Assembly (NCBI GenBank): GCA_036873755.1 | Contig: JAVTVY010047861.1 | Coordinates: forward strand, 176,582 to 240,581 | Direction of reading: 5' to 3' | From: Hanleya hanleyi | Taxonomy: Eukaryota > Mollusca > Polyplacophora > Lepidopleurida > Hanleyidae | Length of the DNA: 64,000 nt | Shown: one piece after another, positions 12,364-24,900 of the stretch | How the letters are laid out: every line of letters starts with the position of its first letter | Position numbering within the stretch: position 1 is the first letter of the stretch | Translations under genes and position numbers: made by a program | Notes under the pieces: generated by a model | The model's input: only the letters and a program-made list of their open reading frames with translations | Database searches by the model: none | Told to the model about the DNA's origin: nothing

Positions 12364-13234
12364 ATATGGCGGATTCCACGCAAAACTGTACCACTAACTC
12401 CCATTTCTGTCCATCCTTGACGGATTATGACATTAGAAACACCAATAACTTGGAAAACATCATAAACAAAGTTTCCTGTACCTTATTATCTAAAATGTGT
12501 CAATGAATTGCATAAGATGAAAATAAACAAGTGCCCCTATGAATTATTTGTACAGTTTTTAGTTTAGCGGAACAAAACACAAATGACATTAGTAACATTT
12601 GTGTTACTAATGTCATTTGTCCGTCAAAATCTATTTCGTATATGTACAAGAAATTTCTTATAACAGAAGCACTTGCATATATGCTCAGTGGAATTAGATA
12701 CATATTGATGTATCTGTACCATTGTCAGTGTATGTCATCGCCCATGCTGTAATATTGAGCCTTTTCAAAAACGTTCTAATGTCATTTCCGTCAAGGGAGT
12801 TGGACGGACATGACACTAGAAACGTTTTTCAAACGCTCATAGTATCGATGTATTGGTATTTTATACACTGGCAATGGTACATATATCTCAATAAGGTCAA
12901 GCTAGTACCACTGTAAATCTTTAATTGATTAATTTAATTGACATTTGTTTTGTGGTGAATGTTGTAAAAAAAAGTTGGACAGACATATGACATTAGAACA
13001 AATGACATTAGAAACATTTACATTTCTGTCTCTCTATTATACTGCAGATAAGAAATGTGCAGTGTAAAACTGTTTATATTCAGATATGCATACATTACAC
13101 AACATTTGTGGGTTTAGCAAACACAGTACAAAACACAGTCAGTTTTTTTACATTTTTATGTTGCAAACGTCATTTTCCGGTGAGACGGACAATTTGACGG
13201 AAAGTGGTACACTTTTTCGTGGAATCCGCCATAT
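12364..13234. mobile_element. Non-autonomous DNA element with ~33-bp terminal inverted repeats
   Basis: The left end ATATGGCGGATTCCACG and the right end, its complement at 13218-13234, continue inward to GTACCACT on both sides. The interior repeats ATGACATTAGAAAC-type motifs in both orientations (about 12429, 12583, 12608, 12775, 12987 and 13002). No transposase frame is present. Family not recognised. Confidence 0.75.
12579..12620. repeat. Perfect palindrome, 19-bp arms and 4-nt loop
   Basis: ACAAATGACATTAGTAACA, a TTTG loop, then the exact complement. It lies inside the 12.4-13.2 kb element and is built from that element's own ATGACATTAG repeat motif. Confidence 0.95.
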
Positions 13235-13683
13235 TTAAACAAACTTCAGCGCAATTCTATTCAGTATATGTAGTGTCATATTTGTTATCAGTATAAATTC
13301 CATAAAAAAGGTGCAAATATTAGAATGTCCACTGAATAAAGCAAGGCTATAACTCTGAAGAATTACAAACGCTTTTTTTTCCAACTCCAGTATTTCCATT
13401 TATTATCAAACCATCATCCTGAGTGAGGCGCAACTCAAGGCCAAGAAGTATAACTGTTTTTAGCAGAGAATGCCAAAATTTCTACAGCTCATATACGCAA
13501 GCAATCCTTTTTCAGTACCACATATTTGTCGGGCAAGTAAAAAATATTTCGGGCAACCAAATTTCTGATACCTCCTGCCCGAAGGGCAACTACATTTTAG
13601 AATAATTTGCGAGCCCGCCCTGGGGGTGGGGGATCCAATTGACAAGTGCATAAGGGCTCCTGTTATGAAGGGCTTGTGTCCAC
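13235..13683. other. Intergenic, no gene seen
   Basis: Nothing is supported apart from a short C/G-rich stretch at 13607-13635 next to the following inverted repeat. Confidence 0.3.
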
Positions 13684-14441
13684 ACCTAGTCAAGTACCAA
13701 GACTCTGATCTGTTATCAGAGTCATGCCGTGTGATCTCCCATGTGTCAACGAGGTAGATAAACAACGTCGGAAACAGACCAGAAAATTACATTCACTCCC
13801 CACAAATGCCCACTATCGTAACATATGGTATCTGCGGGTTAGAATGCCACCAATATTCTTAGTCACAAACACTTACTTGCACTTCAACTGCGGCAGATAA
13901 CAAAATGAAGTGAGAGCCGAGAAGGCGACTGCCATGTCGATCTTCTTCTCCACCCAAACGTGCTGACAACAAACGAGACTTCTGTAATAGCGACCCCATC
14001 AAATTTTGCCAGTGGGACCAAGTGGGCTTGAACAGTGTTTGGCACTGTCTCATGGTTTGAGCGTCGAATATTGTACATGTGTTGGCCTGCTCGAAATTCT
14101 ATATTTAGTCCCACGGGCAAAATTGAACGGGTCGGTTTCACAGAAGTCTCGTTTGTTGTCAGCACGTTTGATGGGAGAAGAAGATCGACATGGCAGCCGC
14201 CTTCTCAGCCCTCAATTCATTTTTCTGTCTGCCTCAGTTGAAGTGCAAGTAAGTGTTTGTGACTAAGAATATTGGTGGCATTCTAACCCGCAGATACCAT
14301 ATGTTACAATAGTGGGGATTTGGGGCAAGTGAATATAATTTTCTGGTCTGTTTCCGACATTGTTTATCTACCTCGTTGACACATGGGAGATCACACGGCA
14401 TGACTCTGATAACATATCAGAGTCTTGGTACTTGATTAGTC
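13684..14441. repeat. Large inverted repeat with mirrored exon-like segments
   Basis: Arms 13684-14021 and 14104-14441 are about 338 bp each, clearly diverged but alignable end to end, around an 82-bp spacer. Each arm, read outward, contains an ATG frame: MAAAFSALNSFFCLPQLKC at 14190 on plus, and MAVAFSALTSFCYLPQLKC on minus starting near 13934. Each frame runs directly into a consensus donor CAA|GTAAGTG. Two divergent first-exon-like units around a short spacer could be a duplicated gene 5' end or simply a foldback element. The plus copy ends in phase 2, matching UBE3A exon 2, but that has a one-in-three chance of coincidence. Confidence 0.8.
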
Positions 14442-14504
14442 CGCACCCCGTCTGGGGCATTTTTTTGGACAACATACCCGTCATGACCCTAACCCAGAAA
14501 CTCT

Positions 14505-14564
14505 GGCTGTGATAGGTAAATTTAGGGTAAGGGGGCGTGGCATTCCTATCACAGCCGAGATCGA
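14505..14564. repeat. Short hairpin (CTGTGATAGG inverted repeat)
   Basis: CTCTGGCTGTGATAGG and its near complement CCTATCACAGCCGAG enclose a ~30-bp loop, next to the large inverted repeat. Possibly a short element end. Confidence 0.6.
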
Positions 14565-15719
14565 GGGTGGGTTAAATTTTAGCGATAAAAATTTGACTGG
14601 CGAAGAGCAACTTTTCGCTGACGAAAATAACGAAACGGGAGAGAGAAAAAATATGCCAATTTGATATAGTTTGACCGACCTGAGCTTCTTTCACCACGTA
14701 CCATCTCTTTTGACTGTTTGGGACTCCAAAAAATTAGTGACGACGAAGAAAACACAATAAACGCTCGATTTCGATGTTTACCGCCATTTCCTGAGATTAC
14801 AGCTCAACGAGACTTGGCCGCGCGTGCGCACTAGTATCGTGACCTTTCTCATCTGACTATGGTGAAATGGACGAGTCACGTGGTCAGAAAGGTCAATCGC
14901 GTTGGAAATCTCGAGCTGTCAACGAGACTGAAAATGGCGGCAACTTGACGAGTTAGATGACAAAATTAGAGTTTGGAAGAAGATTTCGTCTAACGGAATG
15001 AGTCATTAGTTGATTATCAAAGTTCTGGAGATGCCAAATCATATTATTTATTCGATAAAATGCTTTTCGTGCCTTTGTCTCAATTCCCCACGCCGTGTGC
15101 AGTTGAAGATCTCGAGCGACTGACGTCTTATTTATTTTTTTCCTTTTCGGTCTGCATATGTGATTCGGGCTAAAGGGGTCAGCAACAACAATAATAAAAA
15201 AAAAAAATAGACCACTTAGCCGATGTTTTCGGGCTAGTCATGACCCCTACCCATACCACATTTACGTGTGGTGTTCAGAAGAGGTAACTCCACCTTATGG
15301 AAAAGTTTTTGGTGACATATTGACTACATGGCCCCATACCAGCCTTACCCTTCCCCGGTGTGGTAATTCCCGTTGACAAGTGCGTAACTTATTGGGGGAT
15401 TAAGGCTACATTTATGGCAATGTTGTTGTTGTTGGTGTGCCGTAGCGGGCGTAGGCAATTGGATGCAATTTGGTGATGTTTCTGTGGCTAGTTTCAAAAC
15501 TGTACGTCCTTTGTTTACCTAGCACTACAAACTTCAATCTACGGCAAGCCGAAATGAAGCACGGAGCTGACAGTCCAAAAAACATGGAAAAAGTTAAACA
15601 GCGGCAATCAACACAACACCGGAGCTGGCATGGCATGGGCGCTGACATCTTGAAAGAGGAACCATGGGTAACCATTTCGGTGATTCAAAACACAATGAAT
15701 AGCCTGAAATAATCTAAGT
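14565..15719. other. CpG-containing region upstream of UBE3A, no gene
   Basis: Contains scattered CpG, a GCGCGTGCGCAC stretch at 14820-14831, and an inverted CCGCCATTT/AAATGGCGG pair (about 14782 and 14934). Short open frames at 15412-15712 overlap on both strands and match nothing. It may hold promoter elements, but no TATA or initiator can be assigned. Confidence 0.35.
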
Positions 15720-15935
15720 GAATAACGCTAAAGCCAATCGCAATATCAGTTTCAAATAAAATGAAAGTTTCAAGTAGTTTATTTGTCATTTTTCAGAATC
15801 TCAAGCAGACGAGATTGCATAGTGATTTGACAAGATGGCGACGAAAAATATTTGATAGTAACGAATAACCGTGTTTTCTGTTTTTCCTGTGATTTTTGTA
15901 GGCTTCCACCTAAACTACCAAATAGTTGTTCGCGT
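15720..15935 (+). promoter_or_regulatory. Probable UBE3A promoter-proximal/5' leader with a short uORF
   Basis: CAAGATGGCGAC at 15831-15842 resembles a YY1 site (AAGATGGCG), a motif often found just downstream of animal start sites. Its ATG at 15835 opens a six-codon upstream frame ending TGA at 15853-15855, 80 bases before the UBE3A ATG. The exact transcription start cannot be read. Confidence 0.4.
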
Positions 15936-15985
15936 ATGAGTTCTAACGAAGGAAACGGTGCTCAAGGAGAGTATTTGGCCGCAAG
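15936..15985 (+). CDS. UBE3A: UBE3A exon 1 with start codon
   Basis: ATG at 15936 gives [16 protein letters not shown] and ends GCAAG|GTACCA in phase 2. It joins exon 2 to make a serine followed by [15 protein letters not shown], then MKRAAARQL of the AZUL domain. Start choice: first in-frame ATG, phase match with exon 2, and an upstream uORF region. The N-terminal peptide is lineage specific, so transcript support would be needed to exclude another first exon. Confidence 0.75.
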
Positions 15986-18900
15986 GTACCACTTGCAACT
16001 GTGACAGTTGCTGATTGTTGTTGCTGATTCCTGATAATTTCCAGTGTCAGTGACCTGGCTGCACTGATCTGCTGACAGCTTGTGTCACCCGGCCCAGGTC
16101 ACTGTCTACTGGGACGATATATTTGGAAGACGCCATCTTCAGACTTTGATAATTCGTGTTACTTCCAGATATTTCGTCCCACGATTTAAAAAAACACACA
16201 CACTGCTGTGTCTAATGGTTAAAGCCTCGGCCTCGTTAGCGATAGGTACTGGGTTCAATCCCAGGCTGGGTCATACCGAAGACTTGAAAAATGGAACTCG
16301 TTGCTTCCTCGATTATGCTCAGCATTAAGAGGATAGAGCAAGGACTGGTTCGCTCAGTGTCAGTATAATGTGACTGAGTGAGGTGTCATGTCTTCCTATC
16401 ATGGCATGATATTTCAGTGGGACAGCACTATAAAATGGCAGCATTAGATCAGCTCTGTTGCAAGAAGGTACCCCCACCCTTCCCTCTCCCGTCCCCTCCC
16501 CCTTCCCCATCGTGATATAGCTGAAAAAATGTTAAATGTGATGTTAAACCCTATTCACTCGCTCACCCACCCAGGATTTATCCTAGAGCTGTTTCGAGTA
16601 GGTGACAGCAGGTTAAGGTTATTAACACTTCTTGCAGCAATTCACACAGAGGGGTAGACACCATGCCGTGCCCCTAATGGTACTAATCCACCATCTCTGG
16701 CCTCGTGATAGCCCCGTATACAGAACGTCTGGGCTGGGGATATAGTGTTTAGCCCAGACGTCCTGCACTGGTGGGCTCTTTTCCAGCCCTATCTTCTGTT
16801 GGCATGAGGATTAAAATTCAAACCATGCCTCATACCCTGTGAACACGTTCCAGATATACCTACAATGCTTGTCGAAAATGACCTGGCAATATTTTAGTCT
16901 GTGAACAGCTGGCACAATCATTCCTCAATGAAACCAAATTTGCCAACATCACTCTTCAATCTCGCAAGTATGTTAGAAAATGACTGGTGAGCTTGATGAC
17001 TTTTGCGCATGCGAGATCAAAACCACCACAGGAAGTTTACGCGCCACAAATACCCTTGATCCTTGATCCATGTGCTCATGGCACTAAAAACTCTTAAGGA
17101 ATAGACAGTTCCACCGGTAACTTGTAACTCTAATATTAAAAACCACTCTGTACTTAAAACTGGATGAGTTCGGATCAGGATCACGGGCTCTCTTCACTGG
17201 CAGGATCGGCCGTCCTGAATAATCCAGTGGAATGTAGGAAATCACACAGATATTTGGTAATTTTTGTACGGGTTTGTAATGAGAGGTCTTCACTGTCTCG
17301 GCCGAGCAGCAGCGAAAGGTCAATTCCCGACAGGCCGGTTGCGTTAAAAACCTTGACTCTCATTTTTTCACGCGCTTCCTCGTAGTTTGGGCAGTGGATC
17401 AGGACATGTTCAGTCGTTTCGTAGCTTCCACAGGTGCAGGTAGGTGATATATTTTGGTCGAAATTAGCTTTGTAGGCATTTAGCGATGAGTATCCTGTTC
17501 TCAGTTGTGCCAGGATCACATACCAGCTTCTTGCCGGCTGGTCAAATACTGTTTGATGATTTATCTTGGGGCATATGTGATACAGCTGCCTGCCTCTGTC
17601 ACTCAGATCCCATCTTCGCTGCCATTTGGATGTTGACCGAAATCTGCTGGCTCTTGTAATGTCTTGTGTGGTGGTGTTATTTTCTCCTTGGGGTAAGTTC
17701 CTTGCGATCTCCGCCGCTCCTTTCGCTAGGGTGTCCACTACCCTTGGTCGTCATGCTCAACAGCTATTACAAGATTGAAGAGTGGTGTTGGCAAAAGTTG
17801 GTTTTATTGAGGAATGGTTGTACCAGCTGTTCCTAAACTATTGCCAGGTCATTTTCACTTCACACCAGAGATTAAAGAGCTAATTTCTGCTGGCAGCTGT
17901 TAACTAAGGCTGTTCATCCTTCAAGTTAATCAGAGAACAATCGCATATTTATTTCTTCTGCAAACAGAGTTAACAGTTCACCCGTCAGCTTGTTTCAATG
18001 CATACGGTAATTTCCCTATTAATTCGCGATGTAGTGATGAAACTCGCCACTCCAAAAATTGGCTACTTTCGAATTATTTGTCGAGCGAATTCCAGAAAAA
18101 CGCGAGTGTTCGAATTAAATGTCGCGCCGATTTTCACGGGAGATCCAAAATGGCGGACCGCTTTGCCGTGGTCGTAGTGATCGTATTTATTACCGTGTAT
18201 TAACTTTGATGTCTCATCATAGTTTCCATAAAAGGCAGTGTATGATGTCAGAAAATCTCCTCTACCCTGATAAAGGCGTCTAATTTTATTCGAGGAAGTC
18301 AACCATATTGATCGAGTGACAAGTTCAGCAAGATCATGCAGATTTTTGAGCTGACGTCCGTAAATTCGCGTCCATAATAACATCGTAAAAGTAGGCCAAA
18401 AGATTGAACGTATTCCTTCCTTTTTGTTCAGTATTAGCTATGATCTATATTATGAAACCTAACTGACATGGAATTGAAAGAATATTCTGGAAATATAAAA
18501 CTATACACATATTAGAGTATTCCATGTTCGAGTCGTTCGGTATGTCAACGTTGTTGTTGTGAACCCTGAAAATGGCCTGTATCACGAAGCTTTAGACAGA
18601 TAAGCGGACTACCACAGACTTTTTGGTCTGCACTATCCATGATTTTACACACACCATCCAGGACTTGAATAAATATCCCGAACCTATGAAACGAAATGAA
18701 TGTAGAATTAACGGCGGATTGTACAAGAGAACCGAGTGTCAGTCGGCAATACAGGTTTCGATTTGTTTCAAGTATGAGAATATCTATTACGGTACAGGTA
18801 CTGTAACATTTTACTAAAAGTATGAGGTCGAAGTATGATATCGTTCTGAATATTAATTAGCTACTGGTAGGTTCTCATCTCAGAAACTTTACCTATTGCC

Positions 18901-21900
18901 GTTTAAATGTTTCTCAAATTTGTTTAGAATTAGAGTAATGGAATGGCGATAGCGATGTTTTGATTCTTATAGTGAAAATGCGGGGTGTAATTCCAAAGAA
19001 TTTTTATTGCTGGAATTTCGGTAAGTTCGTGGGTATTCATAAGAAGTGTTTTCATTAACAATAAAATATTTAACTAAACGGGAAAGAGGTAAGTCTTTAT
19101 GATAACTATATTTGAACAAAACAGAGCACATGCAGAGATGATTGTTGTCGGCGCTTCACATCGCAAAATTTGTTTTTGTCCCCTATTGGGGAAAACTGAC
19201 GTTTGTCAACTGTGTGATTTCCTGTCTATGTTGCGTTAAACGATAGGTGTATTTTGTTAAAACTTTTTCATTTTAAGTTTATCTAATTATCTAAATAAGC
19301 AGGTGTGTTTTGCCTTATGGCCAGTGTCACAACTCCAAGACTATCCCTGAGTTTCAGTTGGTCGACTGAGCTCTGACGATGAAGACTTCCGTGGATTTTC
19401 TGCGGAAGATATTCCCCCGGAAATGAAGATCGGGTGAGACCAGTTTGTCCGCATCTGAATGTGCCGATTTGAAAACTTGTAGCTTTAATCTCGGATAAAT
19501 TAAATCCAGTACACAATGCCTCAGTAAATTGCATGTATGATGCTTTTATTTTATGCCGTTTTATGTTGTATATTGTTATCGTAGTGCTCCTGTAATAAAA
19601 TAAAGTGCTGTATTCTCATATATGCATCCGTTTTACACTTTTGTATCAAATCGTCACCACTCACTTGAGCTTGTTGCCTGCCATTCAGTTGTTCGTATTC
19701 CACATAAACGGCATGGTAATTTCAATAATATCACATGATTGAAAGTTCCTGGTTCACAATATATGACTGCCGACTCAAAATCAAGTCATTCAACAATGTT
19801 TAATTCTTGAAAAGAAAAACTTTTACCTGCATCCGATCGTCTTTCTGGTTTGAGATTTGGCCCGACTGTAGCTTTTCCATAATTTATAAATATACACTCA
19901 GTAAATATAACCTGATCCACTTCAGAAAATATACAGAAATCGACATTTCAATTAAGCCTTTCAGAGAATCTAGTTGAGAAAAGTTATAAAATATATTCAT
20001 ATGTTCAATATCATGATGATTTTGTCCGTGCAGTACTGAGAACCATATCGTGGATGGACTTATTCCATTTTCCTAAAAAAAATTTCTAAACACTACTAAT
20101 ATCCAAATTATAACCGCGGCATGCGATTGTTGACTCCAGGTCAGATCGACAGCCGGCTTCATCTGAAAATATATTAGCATAAAATGTATTCTATTTAATC
20201 ACCAACGTATAAAAGTTAAAGGGGCCATGAATTAATGAGGGACGATGAACCACCGTAAAGACTTGAACAGAAAAGGAGCGCCATGAAAATTTCCTAAGCG
20301 TGTCACGTCGACCATCGTTGTCGGTGATTTTTATGTTTCGTTCAAACATAATTCATTCGCACGCAGTTCTGCTTTCTCGAAAAATATTCACCGTGTTATT
20401 CAAATAAAGGAATGCTGATTGAAAAAATGATATTTGATATACGAACGCTGGAAACTGAAGAATGATTCGATAGCGGGCCGTGTGCAGACACTCGACCACG
20501 TGCGGGGGACTACCGTATATATTTTACCCGACTGCGGCGAAACGCGATCAAGTTAGGATAAAATTACAGGACTGCGGAGTTAATTGAATCAATTTTTTTC
20601 CTTATAGACTGTAAGTAATAGTAATTCAGTCTGATTATATTGTACCATTCCCTGTTGTTTCTCTTCGTTTACGAACAATAGCATACGGCGACATACTATA
20701 CGAGATTCTAGTAACATATTCACTTTACTTTCATCGGCACGAACTCCGTGGCGAAAACGGGGGTGTTCGAATTTATTGTTTCACGGGTATATTGAAAATG
20801 CTCCCGTTTTCGTTTTATTAGGATGGACAAAATCGCGACAGGGGAAAAATCGGCCGTTTTCGAATTAAATTTGGAAGGTGAATTAATAGCGAAATTACCG
20901 TACTTCGTATAGAATGCCTTGTGCCCAACTTAAAATATAAATAAAAATAAAATCCGCCCACATTTCTGGTGAACAGGTGATGATAAATGAACCATTAAAT
21001 TTAATGAGGCTTAAGTATATTAACTCCTACAACTGGATTTCCTGGATGTCCTAGCCGGAAAATAAGTAGCTGGACATGGATATTGTCTGACAAAAGTGAC
21101 CTATTGTCCATGACACCACCATGTTTCAAGTGGACAGTTTGTCCGGTGCCATGTTATACTGTAAATTAATCAATCGAATTTAGAGAGGGTGAAGTTCTCT
21201 TCAATAACAAACCTGGAGGATTCCTTAGAATTGGGAAATGCCCCACTAATGGAATACGAACATTATTATGTTGCTGAAGAAAAGCCCATGGGGGTGTTTA
21301 CAAACTTTGCCAAGTTTGAGGATGATTACATATTCAAGTATTTGTTGTAGAGTTTAGTGTAAGTCTAATAACCAGATGTTAAATGCCTCCAGGTCAGTGG
21401 ACTGGACCAGGAACAAGTCTGGTGGTAACTTATTTCCAGCGAAAAGTTTGAATATCTTCAAATGAACAAATCATATCAGACTGAAACTTCTCGCATATAT
21501 GTTATTACCTGACAGGTATTTGGTTCGGCCCCTTAACCACATTCTCCCATTGTCAGAGTTTGTAACCTCATAATCTGTTCGTGTAACACCCTTTGACTGC
21601 AACGGGCTGAAAACATGGCATGCATGCACAATCAGTCTTTGTTCATTTCAACCTAGGATTTACGATTAGGAAACCTGTATCTCCATACAAGATACAGAGA
21701 AAATACTTCCAATATATCTTGTAGAAGAATGGGCCACTTCGATGCTTGAGAGGAGCACAGGGAACGTCTTGTTTAACTGCACACTTTGCTCCATTTGGTA
21801 ATGCAAGAAGCTGATTGGCCCAAGAATCTTGCACACAAAAGCTGCACACCACAATCTGATGCCATGAGAAGGCTTAATCGATGTAACATCTTGTGCCATA

Positions 21901-24900
21901 ATGGCAAGGGGAGGACTAGTTCACACTACGAACTATACAGACGAGTACTCAAAATTCTTATTCATCATAGAACTGCTTATGTTATACTCATTCCTTACAT
22001 CTGTTTTCAGCATCACCAGCGTGTCATCTATTGATCCTGAAGCAGAGACTGACGAAATGTAAGTCAATTTCCTCGATCACCTAAGAATGCTTTTCATCAG
22101 TATGAGTCACAATTATGAATATTGTTCTGTTATATCTCTACACCAATGCATAAAACTTGTGAATATGTGAATGGCTTATTGTGTTTCGGCCAATAGTATT
22201 CGGCCTTGAGCAAGAGAAAATGTGCACGTGTAATGTGTCCTTCTCGAGTCCCTACTAATTTTATTTTTATTGACTATTAATAAAACTTTATGAATATGAC
22301 ATGTTGCATTCGAATATGTGAATTGGCGAGTCTGGATCATTGGTGTTTATTGCAGTTTACGTACGTACATGTACATGTATCTCAAATTTGAGGGCATAGG
22401 TAGAATGCTTGTATGAGAATTACTTCACATTACCAGTCTCGGTGCTTCAATGACTAGACTAAGAAAATATTATTTCAGACTGAATGTTGTTGTGAAGTTT
22501 GATATTGGTTGTTTTATTCAGGAAGAGAGCTGCAGCCCGACAGTTAATAGAGAAGTACTATTACCAGCTGACAGAAGGCTGTGGTGATGCAGACTGTAAG
22601 AATACTCTATGTGCCTCCAGTGATAACTTCAGCCTCAAGAATGCCTCCAGAAATGAGATGGCCATCCATGCATTGGATCTTTTCAAGAAGAAAGCTGGTC
22701 TGTGTGAAGCGAAGCCTCCGAAGATTGCGAGACATGGTTCATGTACAACGGGGGATGATTGTGAGGCATCAACCAGTGAAAGTGGCATGGGAACCTCTTC
22801 GGCCTGCCCCGAGAGCATCTCCCAGGAAGGCAATAATGAAGAGGCCTCTCCTGATAAGTCCTCATCTGTATTGGGTAATTTCTTACCAACCTTATTTGCA
22901 ACATTAACCTTTTGATATGGAAAGAAGTTTATTACATGATACTTTAATTAGTCCTACAAACTAGCACTCGAAAAATCCAAAAACAATATCACAAGAGAAT
23001 AGTAATAATAACCAGACATTGTTGGTACAATGGAACGGTCTTTCCATGACGGTCCCCTAAAGGTATCCTTTGGTTGGAAATTGAATTCATGTCGTGTTAC
23101 ATATGTGAAGTCGATATAATGATAATTGAACACCCTCCGTTTAATTGACAAATATACATAATGCATCATGGGCTTACAGAGGGATCATCAGGGTTCGCAG
23201 CTCCTTTCATCACCAAAAATTCGTTCATTTGATTGCAATCGCGGGGTGACTCGGTTGGTACAGTCGGAAAAAGAAACTCCTAAAAGCTTTAATTGGTGAG
23301 TTACATACAGGTCTTCATGCCTTGTCAATGGAGAACCACTTAATACCTCATTGAAACTGAACTTGTATTATACAATTAGACGGATGAAATCAACTACTAA
23401 CATTCATGAATATCGTAAGCATTCAAGCTGATGGGTAATGGCAAATAGTATACACGAAGTGGAGAAAATGTTTTTTTTTGTTATATCTTAAAAACAATTA
23501 ATGTTATAATCTTAAAATCCACAAATAAACACATATATTTATTCCCTCAATCAAAATTGAATACCTGTACCAGAAACTGCAGCCTAGTATCTACAAATCA
23601 GGTGAAACAACCACGAGATTCAGTCATGAACTGGTTCTCACATATTCTGACGCGCAATTTCAGTCGACTGGGTGTTGGTCTTAAATTAGAAAGCAAATCT
23701 TTATCTTCTTTGTACAGACCCATTCGTATTTCATCTCAGAACAGTACGCATTTATACCGTGAAAGCAAATCTTCGCTCGTTTTAGGCACTTTCATTGTCA
23801 ACAACAAATGCCATCCCTACCCGTGGTTGCTTGAAAAATAGCTATATTCATATGCGCACTGTCTGAAGAACAGGCACACATACTTCTGGCAGAGCAACAC
23901 AGTTATTCCCCTTGTTTGTCTTCGCATAGTAGTATCGCCGAGCCTCTTTCTAGGCTGTATTATTTTAAACTAACGGCTTTCTCGTAACTTTTCAAGTTTT
24001 CCACAATCACTATTCTCGGTACGGGGTCATTGTCAACTCATTATTGGAAGTAACAGGCAACAAATTAGAAGTTCCTAATGCGGTTCAAGAGTTACAAAGT
24101 TTTCAAAAATGAGCCAGCTCCGTCATGTAACACTCTGAGATGAAATACTTCGTCAAATTTGATCATATCTGAAAAACCAAGGCAAGGTCAGGTTGAAAAT
24201 TCAGTGACCTCATACCTGTATCATGGGCTACAAATGTACTAAATTATAGATTCCTGCATGTTGTAGTTTTTGAGAAAAATGTCAACAATGTTTTTTACAT
24301 TGTGCGATATTCAAGGTCAAGGTCACATCGGATCGTTTTATAAGTAGCGCCAAAAGAAAGACAATATTGTGCCCACTATTGTTTCATTGTTTTGTAATTG
24401 TCAGTGCGTTAGTATTTCAGAAAATGGAAGCCGTATTTTCGATATTTGGATGCTTACCACTTCAAAGGTCAAGGTCAAGGCCGAGTTCTGAGACAAGTGG
24501 TGACCTTGTGACATGTTGTAGGTCACGTGACCTTATTTTCAGGCTGATCGCATTAGCCGTTCAAGATTTCACCACCAAACTTTGCACTCATATAGAGACG
24601 CTCCTGGATGTCAAAGGTCAAATTTAAGGTCACATTCTTTTCGGTCATTAAAGTGTTCATTAATATTAGGAGTATCAATGCTGTAGCTTATTTCCTTATA
24701 AAATAACGGGTTTTGAAAAACATTAAAATTGAGATAACTACTTTTTCTTGTTATGTAACAATTCAAAAACATAACTACAGCATGGCCATATATAACACTT
24801 ACCAACCATCAACTTTCTTTTAGATATGTTCTTTAGTTTTGGCTGTACACAGCCCACACGAAAAACAGCACCAGGTGAGAGAACTTGAAAACCGCTTGTT

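Noticed and set aside
16196..16330. Genuine tRNA gene (box A and box B present)
   Set aside because: No clean acceptor stem or anticodon arm, and it continues into a SINE body and tail.
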